Positions 11,252 through 23,900 of a stretch of DNA of 64,000 nt are shown here, in pieces. The DNA comes from Eumeta japonica (lineage: Eukaryota; Arthropoda; Insecta; Lepidoptera; Psychidae). Location: the NCBI GenBank assembly GCA_005406025.1, contig BGZK01000103.1, positions 186,001-250,000 of the forward strand, written 5' to 3'. The notes beneath the pieces were generated by a model, which saw only the letters and a list, made by a program, of their open reading frames with translations, was not told the DNA's origin and made no database searches. The position numbers were made by a program, and so were the translations under genes. Position 1 is the first letter of the stretch. Each line of letters starts with the position of its first letter.

Positions 11252-14200
11252 ATGGATCAGTGCGTGGATAGTTTGGACGATAGATGTGGACTTCATAGCA
11301 CACAGTAAATATTGATATATTCATAAGTTTCATGTAAAATATTAGTTTTATGAATTAACTCATCTAAATATATGCACAGGACTTATACCAGAAGCCCTAC
11401 TTTTAGTTCTGAAGAAACAAATTACTTGATACATTTAGTTGAAGAACATAAAAATATACTTTTCAATCCATCTACTAATGCAGTAACAAGCCATGCCAAA
11501 AATGCAGTTTGGATTAAAATTTGCAATAAATTCAACAAGCAGCACTTTAAATGTGAAAGAGATGTATATTCTTTGAGAAAGAAGTGGGACAATTTAAAAA
11601 AGAGTGCAAGAAATGTATCAAAAAGTCTTATGGATATTAAACATCCTGACTACAATGATGTTACATGTCGTGTTATTGCTCTATTGTGTGATTCACTAAA
11701 TGCATCTACAAATGATATTTCTCAAGAGATAAGTACTGATAATAACGGTAAATAACTATAGTTTAATTTTTTAATTGGATTATACAGTGTTTCATCATAA
11801 TACATCCAATTTTAATCTGTTGCTAACATTTTTAGATTCCAAAAAAGAAAGTGAAGTAGCCACAAATGAGGAATCTTGGATAATTTATTCAAATGATAAA
11901 CAAAACAATACAGGTAAAAATTAATTTCTTAAAATAAAAGTAAATTTTAATAAACATTTGAGTACAAAACATATTATTTCTATTTTATTTTATATGTAAG
12001 GTATCATGTAAATATGGTTAAATCATATTTGCAGATAATGCTGAAAGTGACGATGATGGGAAAAGGTACATACATAAATATATATAACTTCCACGCTATG
12101 CATAGAAATCAAAAAGGTCTTCACTTAATAAAGCTAATGTAGTCCTGTTGGTGTTTCTATCGCCTAATGAGTAATAGAAATTTCCATGTTTTTTAAAATA
12201 GTGATGAATATTCTGATATGTAGATTTCACCACAGTGTTTTCATGCTTACTTTAACAGTTATAAAGCAAGAGATAATTGATATTTTAATTGTTCATATAA
12301 GTTACCAAAAACACTTATTATTATAGTTCTAACACTTAACTCATGTCCTTCATGGTCGCAGCAGGATGAAATATAAATAATAGCTTCTATTTGTTATTAA
12401 CATCAATTACAATGAATAATTTTATGGCATGAACAAATGATCTATACTGGAGACAATTTTTCTCACTGCAGCCAACGTATTAAATATACTTATTGTCCAC
12501 ATCATTTGCTAAATAATGTCATTTACTTTTTTGTTCAGGATTAATAGAGCATTGAACTTTACTCCTCAAGAATGCAAATTATTACTGCAATGTGTAAAGC
12601 CTGAAAAAAAATATGTTTTCTCAAAACTCATTACTGCTCAAGGACTACGTTTAAAAAATCAAGCATGGGAAAGAGTTAGTATACTTTTTCAATTGTGCTA
12701 ATAAATACATAAAACTAAATCAGAGTACTGTTTTTTTTTCAAGATTACAGAGGAATTCAACAAAAAGAACCACATAAAAAGGTCGACCAAAGTTCTACGC
12801 ACTAAATTCAGCAATATGAAATATTTTGCTTCTAAACAGTCCGATTCACACAATAAAAAAGTAAAACATAAAAATATAAATAATTTGGAAGTAAGTGCAT
12901 TATTAATTTCCTCTTGTTAACCTTATCCATTTATTAATGACATATATTGGTTAAACATAATGACTTTTTATTACTAAATGCATTTACTAAAATAAATTCA
13001 AAATGTTTATAGAAAGTGAAGCAAGAGGTGTCATTCAATGATGATAAACTAGATATTGGCAATTCAAGTGATGAATTTTACAAATCAGAACAAAATGGAA
13101 ATGAATTCATTTTGGATCCCCTTAGCACAGTTTTAAATGAACATGAAACAGGTAACATTTTTTTTTTAATATTTTAAAATAGATAATATTACTAATGTCT
13201 GATTGTAAAAATAAAATTTTAGAACTCAATGTGGACTGTGAAGCAAGTTCCAGTAAAGAAGTGAATCGGTTTCAGATTGAGCTCGTGAAATATAAACTGG
13301 AAACTGCAAAGGTATTTGAAAAGCAACCAATATAACACTATAACATAGATGGGTATCGACCCTGAAACTAACTTTCAAGTCTATTGCCTTTTTATGGATA
13401 TAAATAAAATTTATCTTATAGTTATTTAGCATTTTATTATCAATAATTATTTTTATTGATAATGTTTTTGGCATATAGTTATTATTATTTGTCTGGGATG
13501 ATAAATATGTTGTTTTTGTAATAATTCCTAAGACCAAAACCTGAAAATACAACATCGATGTATAAATGGATGGATGTATAAAATCTGATTTTGTGATCTC
13601 TCTCTAGCCTGACCAATGTAGCAACCTTACTTAGAAATCCAAAATGGAGACATGTTTAAAAATTTTGTATTGTTTTTACCATATAACTATTACAAAACCA
13701 AAATCATATGATATTATTTAATATGTATACATTTATAGGTATACTTTTTGTGTATTTTCACAGCTGTATTTAAACAAATATGGCACCTATAGATTTGTTG
13801 AAATTCAGAAAATGTACATGATATAAATTAAATATTGTAAATGTTGCAACTAGATTTGGACAATATTGGGCAAATCAAAGCTAGGTTAGCTTTTTGGCTG
13901 TTAGCTCTTCTTTTTCGGCAGGGGCAGCATGCTGTTGCATTCACACACTTTTGTATACTATGCATTATACTATTAGTTGTATGTGCTTAAACTTTTTTGG
14001 GGTGGGTATCATAATACTTCGCCATGCTGTGAAATTCAAAATGAGAAATGAGAGAAATAAGGAACCAAAGCCATGAAACTGAAGACTGAGAAAGCAGTAC
14101 CAGACTGTTCACTCAGTGGATTGTCATATGAAAATTTTTGTAGTATGAACATGTTTCCAGGATTTATTGGCCTTACAAAACCATGTCATACATGCAGATT

Positions 14201-15816
14201 GCACACAAATTAACATTTCCTATAGGTGTGTCTATAGAACTCTATAGGTCTGGTGAATGTCATAGAATATCTTAATAAATGATATCGGGAACTTGGACAA
14301 ATAAGTAGATGTTATTTAATCAAAATACTTCAACTTTTCGTTGGTTCATTTCCAACTTCAGAGTCGTAGAATATAACCAAATTATAAGTTCCATATGGCA
14401 AATGCCACATTTCATATAATAAATTATTGCAATGTATTGGACACAAGTTATCTATAGCCCTTATTATAATTTTCAATGGAAATTGTAATATTAGTGTTAC
14501 AAATCAACTATATCGAAGAATCAAGTATTAAGGCACAATGAAAAGCAAACACATAGAAACACAGATGGTATATGTTAAGCAACACTTAGATACAAGAATT
14601 CACTATGAACCACTTTAACACTTTTATTTGATAGCACTTGACTTGTGAACACACTGCACGCAAAAATTTAATTGGCTCAACATTCATTTGTGTGTGTGAG
14701 TATGCACCCTTCGACTTGTGGTCCCAAACATTCTGTAAATGTGAACAATGCTGTAAAAAATTTATAAAAAGAAGACAAGCATGTCATGTCCATCGTAAAT
14801 AAACAAGACTTAATTCAATCTGAAACATTGTAACCAATCCAAATGCATTTAAAATGTAAACAAAGTGTTAGCATGGAAATTGTTAGGGGAATTATTCATT
14901 AATTTAATTATTTAGTTTATTATCATTGTTTGTAACCATAGTAATAAATAAACGGAAATAAATATTTTTTATGTATATTGTGGATATTTTTATAGAAAAC
15001 CTCTAATTTAAATAAAATTGGCACATTTATGATATATGTTTTTGTATGACTTCCCAATTGTAGATATATTGTACTAAATCGCAACTTTTTTCGTTCACTA
15101 TATTCGCAAAAAATAAGCTGTCACAGATTGACAATAAGACGAGCAGGATAGATCCCTATATGTGTTCCATTTTTTGATTCGGTTTTGTTTTTGATAAGCT
15201 TTTGTTTCAATTTTTCGTTTTTAAACAGTCATACATTACATCACAAATTAGACTTTTACAGTCAAGATAACCTCATATAAAGAAAAAATATATATTGAAT
15301 AGTTTTTCGAACAGGTGAGCTACTATGTTCGGCACCATAAAATAAACAAATAAGAACAATGAAGTTTTTAAAAAAATATTTTCACAAATATTTAAAGCAC
15401 ATTTCAAATTTTTTATACGATACCCAGTTAGTTATCAGTTATTGGTGATAAATTTGTTCTCCTTGGCTGCTTTGGTTATTCCGAATTTTGTTGTAACTTT
15501 TGTTTCATATTCTCCAGGTCAATCGATCTCCAACAAATGTTGGTCAGTATCATAAAAGTAAGGTATTGTGATCCTGTAATTCCATTTTTCATTTCAGTTA
15601 GAACGTCGAAGAGTAGAAGCTGCGTTAAAAGCGGAAAAAGAGGAACGAGAAATTCGTGACGTAGAAAATGCTTTAAGGCTAAGGGCTGCACGACTGAACG
15701 CAGTTGCAGCAGAAATGGGGCTACCACCGGGCCACCACGCTTTACAGTATGCACAAAATGAGATCCCCGCAAAGAATTATTTGACCAAGGGTTTAGAAAA
15801 TTCTATATTTAACTGA
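11252..15816 (+). CDS. Protein with two Myb/SANT-like (zeste-type) domains and a C-terminal coiled coil (9 exons, 419 aa)
   Basis: Exons: 11252-11304, 11380-11747, 11836-11913, 12035-12065, 12539-12674, 12744-12890, 13013-13151, 13223-13311 and 15598-15816 (stop TGA 15814-15816). Every junction keeps phase and uses GT-AG. Residues about 22-105 (FSSEETNYLIHLVEEHKNIL ... VWIKICNKFN ... LRKKWDNLKKSARN) form a Myb/SANT-like trihelix domain of the zeste/apontic kind. An acidic linker (NAESDDDGK) follows. A second such domain spans about 180-255 (LNFTPQECKLLLQCVK ... AWERITEEFNKK ... LRTKFSNMKYFASK). The tail from about 330 is a charged coiled coil (LERRRVEAALKAEKEEREIR) ending near GLPPG. It is predicted to be a nuclear DNA-binding protein; target and pathway are unknown. 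The upstream ATG at 11252 is preferred to 11374 because its donor (GTAAAT) joins in phase. Intron 8 is 2.3 kb and carries a repeat. No gene name is assigned. Confidence 0.85.
14632..14812. repeat. Dispersed repeat copy A in Myb-gene intron 8
   Basis: It starts TAGCACTTGACTTGTGAAC and ends near AAATAAACAAGACTTA. The same start and end words in the same order occur at 20512-20670 in the Cas gene, with a diverged middle. This marks a family of short interspersed, non-coding elements. Confidence 0.6.
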
Positions 15817-17988
15817 TATTAACAAATAATACATTTACAATAATTGTTTTCTAAATATACATAATAATAATATAGATTTTTATTATTAAAGAAGTAATGA
15901 ATTGGTCATTTTATATTAATTAAAATATTTTTACAATTTTCTGTGATATTAAATATAAGATATTTTTAATAAACATTTATATATAATGACTTTGTTTCAT
16001 TAAATATTAATAGGTTTCAATAAGAAAATTAATAGTAATAATTACTTTGTTTAAGACATTCATATTGTTTATAAAATTTTAGCTTCCAGCTTTTATTTTG
16101 ATTTTGTTTTAGTCCCATATTTGTAAGAACGTAAAAATTAATTATGGCATTTTATTGAAATTCAAGCAGTAATCCTAAAATTCTGTGGAGCATACCCGTA
16201 TGAACCAATAAAAATAGTACATAAGACTTTTGAAAAAAAAATAAAAATCATCTTTTTGTACATTAATAAACTTCATTCTAAAAAACTTATATTTGCTAAG
16301 TCATTATAATTAAATTTTACAGTAATGATAGCATATTTATATACATATAATTTTGATTGTAGTGTGAGTGGTACCTTTTGGTAATAAAAGTAGGTGTGTT
16401 TCTAATCAAAGATGAGGTCTTCTCATGTAAATAATAAGCAATGTTACAGAAACTAAAAAAAATATATAAAAATATTGCTGAACAAAATACAAATGTTATT
16501 GATAATACAGCAAATATGAATAACATTATAAGTGTATTTTCCCAAGCATGTTTCATTACCTGTGACGAAGGTTAAAATTTATTTTATTACGTTTCTCAGT
16601 TCGATATCAATGAAACCACAAATTTAGATATGAAAATTTGTATATTTGATAGCAGTTTTACATGATATTTGTTAAGTAATAAATTCATTACATATTTGTA
16701 CAATTTAAATCTACACTAAAGTAAAATAACTTGAAATATATTACACAAAGCTACTATACAACATGCTTTTTACACTGACTAAGAGCTACCTACAACTATG
16801 TATAAAATCGCCCTACACACACATGTTACTGTCTATAAATGTGCTGTAAACTGAACTATACTTTTGAGCATGATATGTTAAGGGTGGATATTCCTGACCA
16901 GCATGCGCCTGGTTTGCTAATACATGTATTGAAATTTAAAAAATCAGAGGAAAACCCTTTTCAGCTATATGGTATTTTTGAATTTATCGACTAGTATTGC
17001 TTAGGATTGTGAGGGAATTCGTCAGAGTTCTAAAATGCCAATATTATATAGGAACTGTTTTTAATGTTTGTCTCAGTGGCTTAAATATGAAAAGCTTTAT
17101 TACTTTTGCTACGCTATTACTTATGTAATTTTTGGAATAAACACCCTTATGTTACACTGTAGGAACAGCCAATTTTCGTATTTTAACTGTAATAGGAATC
17201 ATTTAAAATTGTATATTTAAATTAAGTTAATCAAATAACTTAGCACAACCATACGAATTGTCAATTTTTATTGTATCGATCATGGACTTAGCATAAATAT
17301 TATGCTACGTGCAGGTTTTGGACAACATTTTGTATTATTTGAAGGACAAAGCTGCATTAGAACTTATTTGTAATATGGCAATAGCTCATTAGTCAATATT
17401 CCATATAAAATTGTAAAACCTTAATATATATATATATATATTCTCATGACATCAATAGTTCTTATTTTTCTTTAAATGAGCTGCCTAGATACACTCCACA
17501 TCATATGACATATCTAGACCTAAGAGAGTTCGTATTGATTTCATACCAATTATTATGGAATATAAAACTGGACGGACAACTCAACTCACTACAGCAAATG
17601 ATCATCCAGCATTACAAAATTTTTCATTAGTTACATTCAAAATCGTCTAGCTATACATGTTACTCTTTTAATTTGTAATGCAATACTCCCAGCCCTTTTT
17701 ATTGGTTTCTCGGTACTAGAGTACACTATTTCAAAATCTAAAGACCTCATTCTTATCAGCAGCCGAACATGGCATACATAATTACTAATTTCATTTCTCT
17801 TTGGTAACAGACACAATTCGTTCGCGATTTGCAAAGCTATATTAATCAAATTCATATAATTTTCTATAAGAATTCGTTTCTATACTCGTAGCGTAAATGA
17901 CCCGTGTCGAACGTACACAGAATGAGCCATAAACCGGATCGGGTTTTCGCGTCTAGGTCGTTGATGAAGCTTACATTTGCAACGAAGA
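15817..17988. other. Region between the two convergent genes (3'UTRs and spacer)
   Basis: AT-rich. It holds the 3'UTR of the Myb-like gene (AATAAA near 15968), the 3'UTR of the Cas gene on the minus strand (AATAAA complement at 17698-17703), a (TA)n run at 17422-17441 and one candidate small ORF at 16317-16556. Nothing else was recognised. Confidence 0.5.
16317..16556 (-). CDS. Candidate 79-residue membrane microprotein
   Basis: A single uninterrupted frame starts MKHAWENTLIMLFIFAVLSI and continues with TFVFCSAIFLYIFFSFCNIA. This gives an N-terminal hydrophobic region of about 35 residues, enough for one long or two short helices. A polar tail rich in His, Tyr and Asn (KRYHSHYNQNYMY) follows. 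An acceptor-like CACAG precedes the ATG, so it could be an exon. It lies between the 3' ends of the Myb-like and Cas genes. I recognise no family. A chance open frame in AT-rich DNA remains possible. Confidence 0.3.
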   Translation of the reverse strand: MKHAWENTLIMLFIFAVLSITFVFCSAIFLYIFFSFCNIAYYLHEKTSSLIRNTPTFITKRYHSHYNQNYMYINMLSLL

Positions 17989-20900
17989 TTATATGTGTAT
18001 GGGCGCGGTGATGTGCGACGGTGTGTTTGGCGTATTCGGGGTGTTGGGTGTAAGCGGTACGGTGGTGGCGGGCGTGGAAGGCGAGTCGAGCGGCGGTGGG
18101 TCAGCGGCGCGTAATAAGACTCGCCGTAAATCCTGCGCACGCGCCGCCAGCATACGCGCCGACTCGGCCATTTCAGTGACGGCGTTTGCGCAAGGAAATC
18201 TCTGTGCCGCCTCCTTGGTCTTGGCCACGGTGTGAGCTAGCGCGTCAGACAACGCGTTGGAGCAGCGCAACGCGTGCGCTTTGAGCGCTGCGTGTTGCGC
18301 ACTGCGGTGTACGGTGTCGCCGACGTGTACGATGCGGTGCGCGCTCAGCACGACAAACTTGCCGTGAGCGAGGAACACGTCAGGCGGCTGACCCATTTCG
18401 ATGGTGCGTAAAAACGCTTCAATGGCGGTGGCGAGGTGCGCGCTGTACGTGGCCGTTTGCGCCGCATAAAAGGCCGCCAGCTGGCGATCGTCGGCGGGTA
18501 GACGCGTCGTAGCTGCCGCCGCGCTTATCTGTTTCAAATTTAAAGAGTAGGTTTAGAAATAATTTGATCTACACTGAAAAAAAATGTTTATTCCAACCAA
18601 AAGTTTGAACAACGTAACGAATTTGCATCGTTGATTTTAACCGTACCAATATTGTGGCTATCTTAACTAATCGAAATATTCGCTCGATTAATCCGATTTG
18701 TTGAATCATACGCATCACTGATAACACAACGAATCACTCAGCTATCGCAACGAAATATATTTAACCGAGGTAAATTCGAACTCGGTAAGAAATATTTTTT
18801 TCAGTGTGAATAGTGATCACCAATGGATCGAACAAGATTCGAATCCGGGTATGAGGAAAAGGATTGACAGGCACCTCGCCGGCGTGGTGCGCGTCGCGGG
18901 CGAGCGCGTCGTAGGAGGCGCGCAGCTTGTCGGGCAGCGCGGCGCGCAGCTCGGCGTGGCGGCGCTCGGCGGCGGCGCGCGACTCCACGCGCACGTAGTC
19001 GTACTCCTCCGTCCACTCGTGCTGCGGGCCCGACGGCGAGCGCCTGCGCATCGAACGCGATAGTTATAGCACTATTCGATTAGTTTTGTTCTCGTTTATT
19101 TATTTGTATGAAAAACGAGCACTTAAATTTTTTTTTAAGCAAACAAATCGAGACCGAAACTGTTTACAGAACATGAGATAAATAAAATTATTTCGTTTGA
19201 AGGCATTAATGATAGTGGTGCGAGAGAACCGTGTGGTTTGAAAGAGGATGTATAGTGGCTTAAGAAGAAAAGAGTAGTTATGTAAGACTTAATCATTTAC
19301 AAAACACGAATGAAAATATAAAACTGACGCTAGAAATCTATAAACGAATGTATACGATCTTAAATATCGGCAGTTGGCGCCTTACAAATTTTTACAAATC
19401 AAATTGGTGGAAGGTCCAAACTTTAGGCTCCAGAAACTGACAAGCTTCTATGATGCATTAATAAATATATTGATCAAAATAAGTATGTAAGGACTACATA
19501 GTTTGTAGAAAAATATAATTTTAAACTCAATTGTTTTACTTATATATATATATCTATTCAGGTAATAGCAATAGTAGTTAATATAAAATAATGATAAATT
19601 TTTAATATCGAGGCTAAATCGTCTCGCTGTCTTACATGCCCAATTCTTATTTACTGGTGACGCTCAACAATGTATACTTGCACCGTATATTGGTAGGTGA
19701 TGGGCAAATGGTGGTGGGTGTAGTACGTACTTGAAGAGCAGAGAGGCGTTCCCGTGTATGAAGGAGGCGGCGCGGCGCACGTCCTCGGTGAGCGAGCGCG
19801 CGCACGCCACCAGCTGGTCCAGCGCGTCCTGCGAGCCGTCCGTGGGGTCGCGGTCGCGCTCCAGCCGCTCGGCCGCCCACTCGCCCGCGTCCAGCGCGCT
19901 CGTCGCCTCGTGCGTGATGCGCTCCGCGTCCTTCAGCGCTTTCACCAGCGGACGAAGCTTTACTGCGATACCTGCGTTACGTAAATGCTATATAAATTAA
20001 GCGATGCGATACAAAATAATTGCTTGGAGCGAAGATTTAGAATAATAAAAATTACAATATTTATCATTAATGTAAGTTAGTGTCCACGAAATATAAACGT
20101 TGCATACTATATCTATAAACAGAACATAAAGATTTTAAATATTTACTTTGTTCACTATTTATATTGACGATAACAATAGTAGTTAAACGTTCATAAATGT
20201 ATAAACCATTCACCCAAAATCGTTAAAAAGTTTTTTGTTTAAAAGTGAGTAAAAACCAAAAATAAAAAAATTGCCGAGGCCAGTTCAGGGTTCCGTACCA
20301 TGTAAGAAAATGACGATTAGGTCAAAATAGACCTAATCGTCATTTAGATTAAGTCAAAATAAAATCGGTATTACGTAACTCCTTATAAAGGTCACAAAAG
20401 TCTAAAATATTTACTATCATTATCTTAATATTGTTACGAATCATTACGAATCAACCCGTATATTTAGAAGTACAGTCACAATAAATCTGAACTAGTTGAT
20501 CGCTTAACGATGGCACTTGACTTGTGAACGCACTGATCGCAGACATAAAGCTCCTGCACACCTACAATTCACTATTCATATCCGTCGACTGGCCGTCCAG
20601 AAAGTTCTTGAATTACCCGGAACAAACAAGTCATAAACACGCCATGTCTGACATAAATAAACAAGATTTATTGCCTCTAGAAAATTCCACCCCACAAAAT
20701 AAATTCATTAAAAAAAAGGTATAAACAAACATCAAAAGCGCTGACGTATGTTGAGTTACGGGTTGGTAAATTACGCGTCGCGGTTTGTTTACGATTAAAT
20801 AATTTCATTCTCCGGCATTTTTTTTAAAGGGAAATTATTTTATAGTTCCATTTTTAATTCGCGAGCGTAGTTCGCAACAATATTAATATATTTAAATGGT

Positions 20901-23900
20901 AGGTTCAATATCAATCTACTGCATTAAAATCTACATGAATGTCAATTATGAACAGCTGGTTAGGTTTGTTAGGTTCATATTGTTACATTGAAAATTGTAT
21001 ACCTGTACCTTGGAATCAATTTATTTCAAAAAAATAATTCATCGACTTTATTTATAAACCACTAGTATGTTGATTTACAAATTTTAAACACATGATTCAG
21101 AAATTAAAAAAATATTAAGGAAAGTTTACTTTAGAAGCTAATAAAGCGAAAAATAAACTCCTCATGCGAAAGCTTATTTAAGAATCTTTAATATATTTTA
21201 TATCCAACGACACTACACGCAATGAAATGCACGCAAAAAAAATATTTCAACCCTCAATTTTACCCACGGAAAGCTTTTCCTAAATTTTTTCACGGCACGA
21301 ATAAGACGAAACTATAAGGGTTCCTTTTTTTTTGTATTTGTCTATGGAACTCTAAAACCAAACGTAATCGATCTGTGCCTATGACATTGAACCGTAATAT
21401 ACCTTTGTCTTGTGCATCGGCAGCATTGGCAAGCGTGGCGTCAGCGAAGACGGCGAGGTCGTGGAGCGCGGCGCGCAGGCGCACGCCCGCCACCCGCACG
21501 TCCAGCACGCGCGGTCTGAGCGCGCCCCGCCGCCGCCAGCCCGGGGACACGTACGACAGCAGCCGCGACACCGCCGCCGATGCCTCCTCCTGAATGTGCC
21601 CACATTCGTAATTTTATTTTGAAACATAAAATTAAAAACTAAACCATTTTATTTAGGAAAATATAGATAAATATAAAAATCGATATTTGTTTCTTTGTCC
21701 GTATTTTATGCGCTGCCGTTCCGTTCATCCGATTGCGATAAAACTTTGTTAATTTATTGCTTTCACTTGCGCGAAAGTTATGAGCATGAAAAAAGAAACT
21801 GGCATTTGGAGCCGACTTCGTCGGCATATTTACATATACACTAATTCAATTATTAAATCGCTCCAAATCCTGATGTCGTAAGTGATTTTGCTGCTGGTGA
21901 CGTTAATTTAAATTATTTATTAGAGAAGGAATTATATCTGAAAGATAACGTTTGAGCGTTTATATCTTATTAGATTTCTCTATTGTATCTTATACATGTA
22001 GGCCAAATTCATCGTCGAATCAATTAAAATATTGAAAAAAAAATTATGTATGAAATTTTTTTTCAATTGTTGCTTATTCTATGGTCATCAATCAGCCAGA
22101 AACAGCCCATTTACTGTTCATCCGTAGGTCTTTTCTTACATGAGAAAATAAGTACATGTACGGGCTACAATAAAATTGCTTTTATAACTCATCAACGTAA
22201 ATAAAAACATAGGCTTAACTTGCCTTCAAAGAAGGAAGCATTCATGACCATAACGCGGCTAAGTGATAAATAAGTAGGTACTAGTTGACCGCGCCTAACA
22301 TTGATCAATGTTATCTTTACAAAAATTACAGCTCACTAAATTTTTTTGTTACATACTTTTATTACAAACTGCCTATATAGATACCAAAAGTGTCGTCACC
22401 CTTGAATTGAAGATAATATATACCCTAAAGCTTTTGATGACAGATGACCAATTTGTGTTATAAAAATATCGGTACGTCGGACAATCTTGTCAACTTTGTA
22501 CTATTTTGAAAATTCAACAGCTGAAACCCTATCCAGATCTACGTATTGAAAGCTGAAAAATATGGATTTTTTTTGATAAAAACTACAGTAGGGCCTCCAG
22601 TTTGATTTGGCGGAGACGTTTTTTTTTCAGGGACTACTATGCCTTAGGGTAAGAAAAAAATCGCACAAATCGATGAGGAAAGGATGAAAAAAAACTGAAA
22701 TTTTCGGATCCTAACAGCTGTAACGGCCGCTTTATACTGTTTTCAGGTTTGTGCAAAATGCTAGCGAGTAATTGAAATTATGGAGAAAATTAGCAAGTTT
22801 TCAGTGTTCAAGGAAGCTAAGTTACTCTAAGAGACCTTATAGTTTAAGCGATTGGTGTGGTAACACACTTTAATACGACCATACAAATCCAAAATCTTAT
22901 TACTTTAGTTAACAATTCTTGTGCACATATATTTGCACATTGATATTTCTAAAATGGCCTTCACGACATCGAAGGCCATTTTCGAAGGCCATACTTTAAC
23001 AAAGTTTTGCTTTCCAAGTTTATCTATGTAGGTGTGTCTTCGATGGAAAAACGAAAGTATAAACGTTGCTTTATTTGGCGCCATTTCGTACGATTTTGGG
23101 GTAATTACGTTTATGGTATTATTTAGGTTTATGGTTATGTTATTGGTTCTCAACAACAAATGACAACTACATAATGTAAACTATACAGATGGCATAACAT
23201 AAATAATATCCATAAGTAATTATCGCATATTATGTATTTAAATATTTATTTTTGGAAATGCATGTAAACAACTTTTCTCATGGCAAGTTATTATATGTTG
23301 AAAACGACGAAATCGAAAGACGCCGATTTAAGCTCGATTGCCTAAGTACTATTCCATTAAGGAACACTTCCCGGGTGCTTAGGTTATATGAATAATTGAG
23401 ATCTAGAAAAGGATTGATATGGGGATCGAAACTGAGTTAAGAATAGAGATTGGGATCAAAGTCAGATTGAGGACTAGAATTATAATCGGTTTCGGGCTCA
23501 GAATTACGATATAACAGAAAGTTGAGATCAGAGTGGTGACGAGACGCATTCAGGTATAGAACGAAATCGTGGTTTAAAACCAAAATCGGGCGTAACTTAT
23601 GTACACGCAGTTGAAGTTGCATGGGTATAAATACAAACGTATCGAGATTCGTAATTGTGTTTTTAAGCAAAACGTTATCAAACCTGTAATCTGTCGAGAG
23701 CTTCCAGGGCTGCGTCGCAAGGGAGAGGAAGGGCGCGCGCTCGCGGCACGTCGTAGGTGCTGGAGTTGGCAGAGCTGGTGGAATGCGCCGAGGCGCTGGA
23801 GGTGGCGGAGGTTAGCGAGCCGGTGCCGCTGCAAGCCGAGTCGGCGCTGGCGGGGCGCGGCGCGCGCGGCGCGTCGTACCAGTCGGCGTTAGGGGACGGT

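Noticed and set aside
18801..19063. Plus-strand and alternative-frame ORFs over Cas exon 6 and similar ORFs over exons 3, 4, 5 and 7
   Set aside because: They are shadows of GC-rich minus-strand coding exons; the Cas frame has family motifs and matching splice phases.
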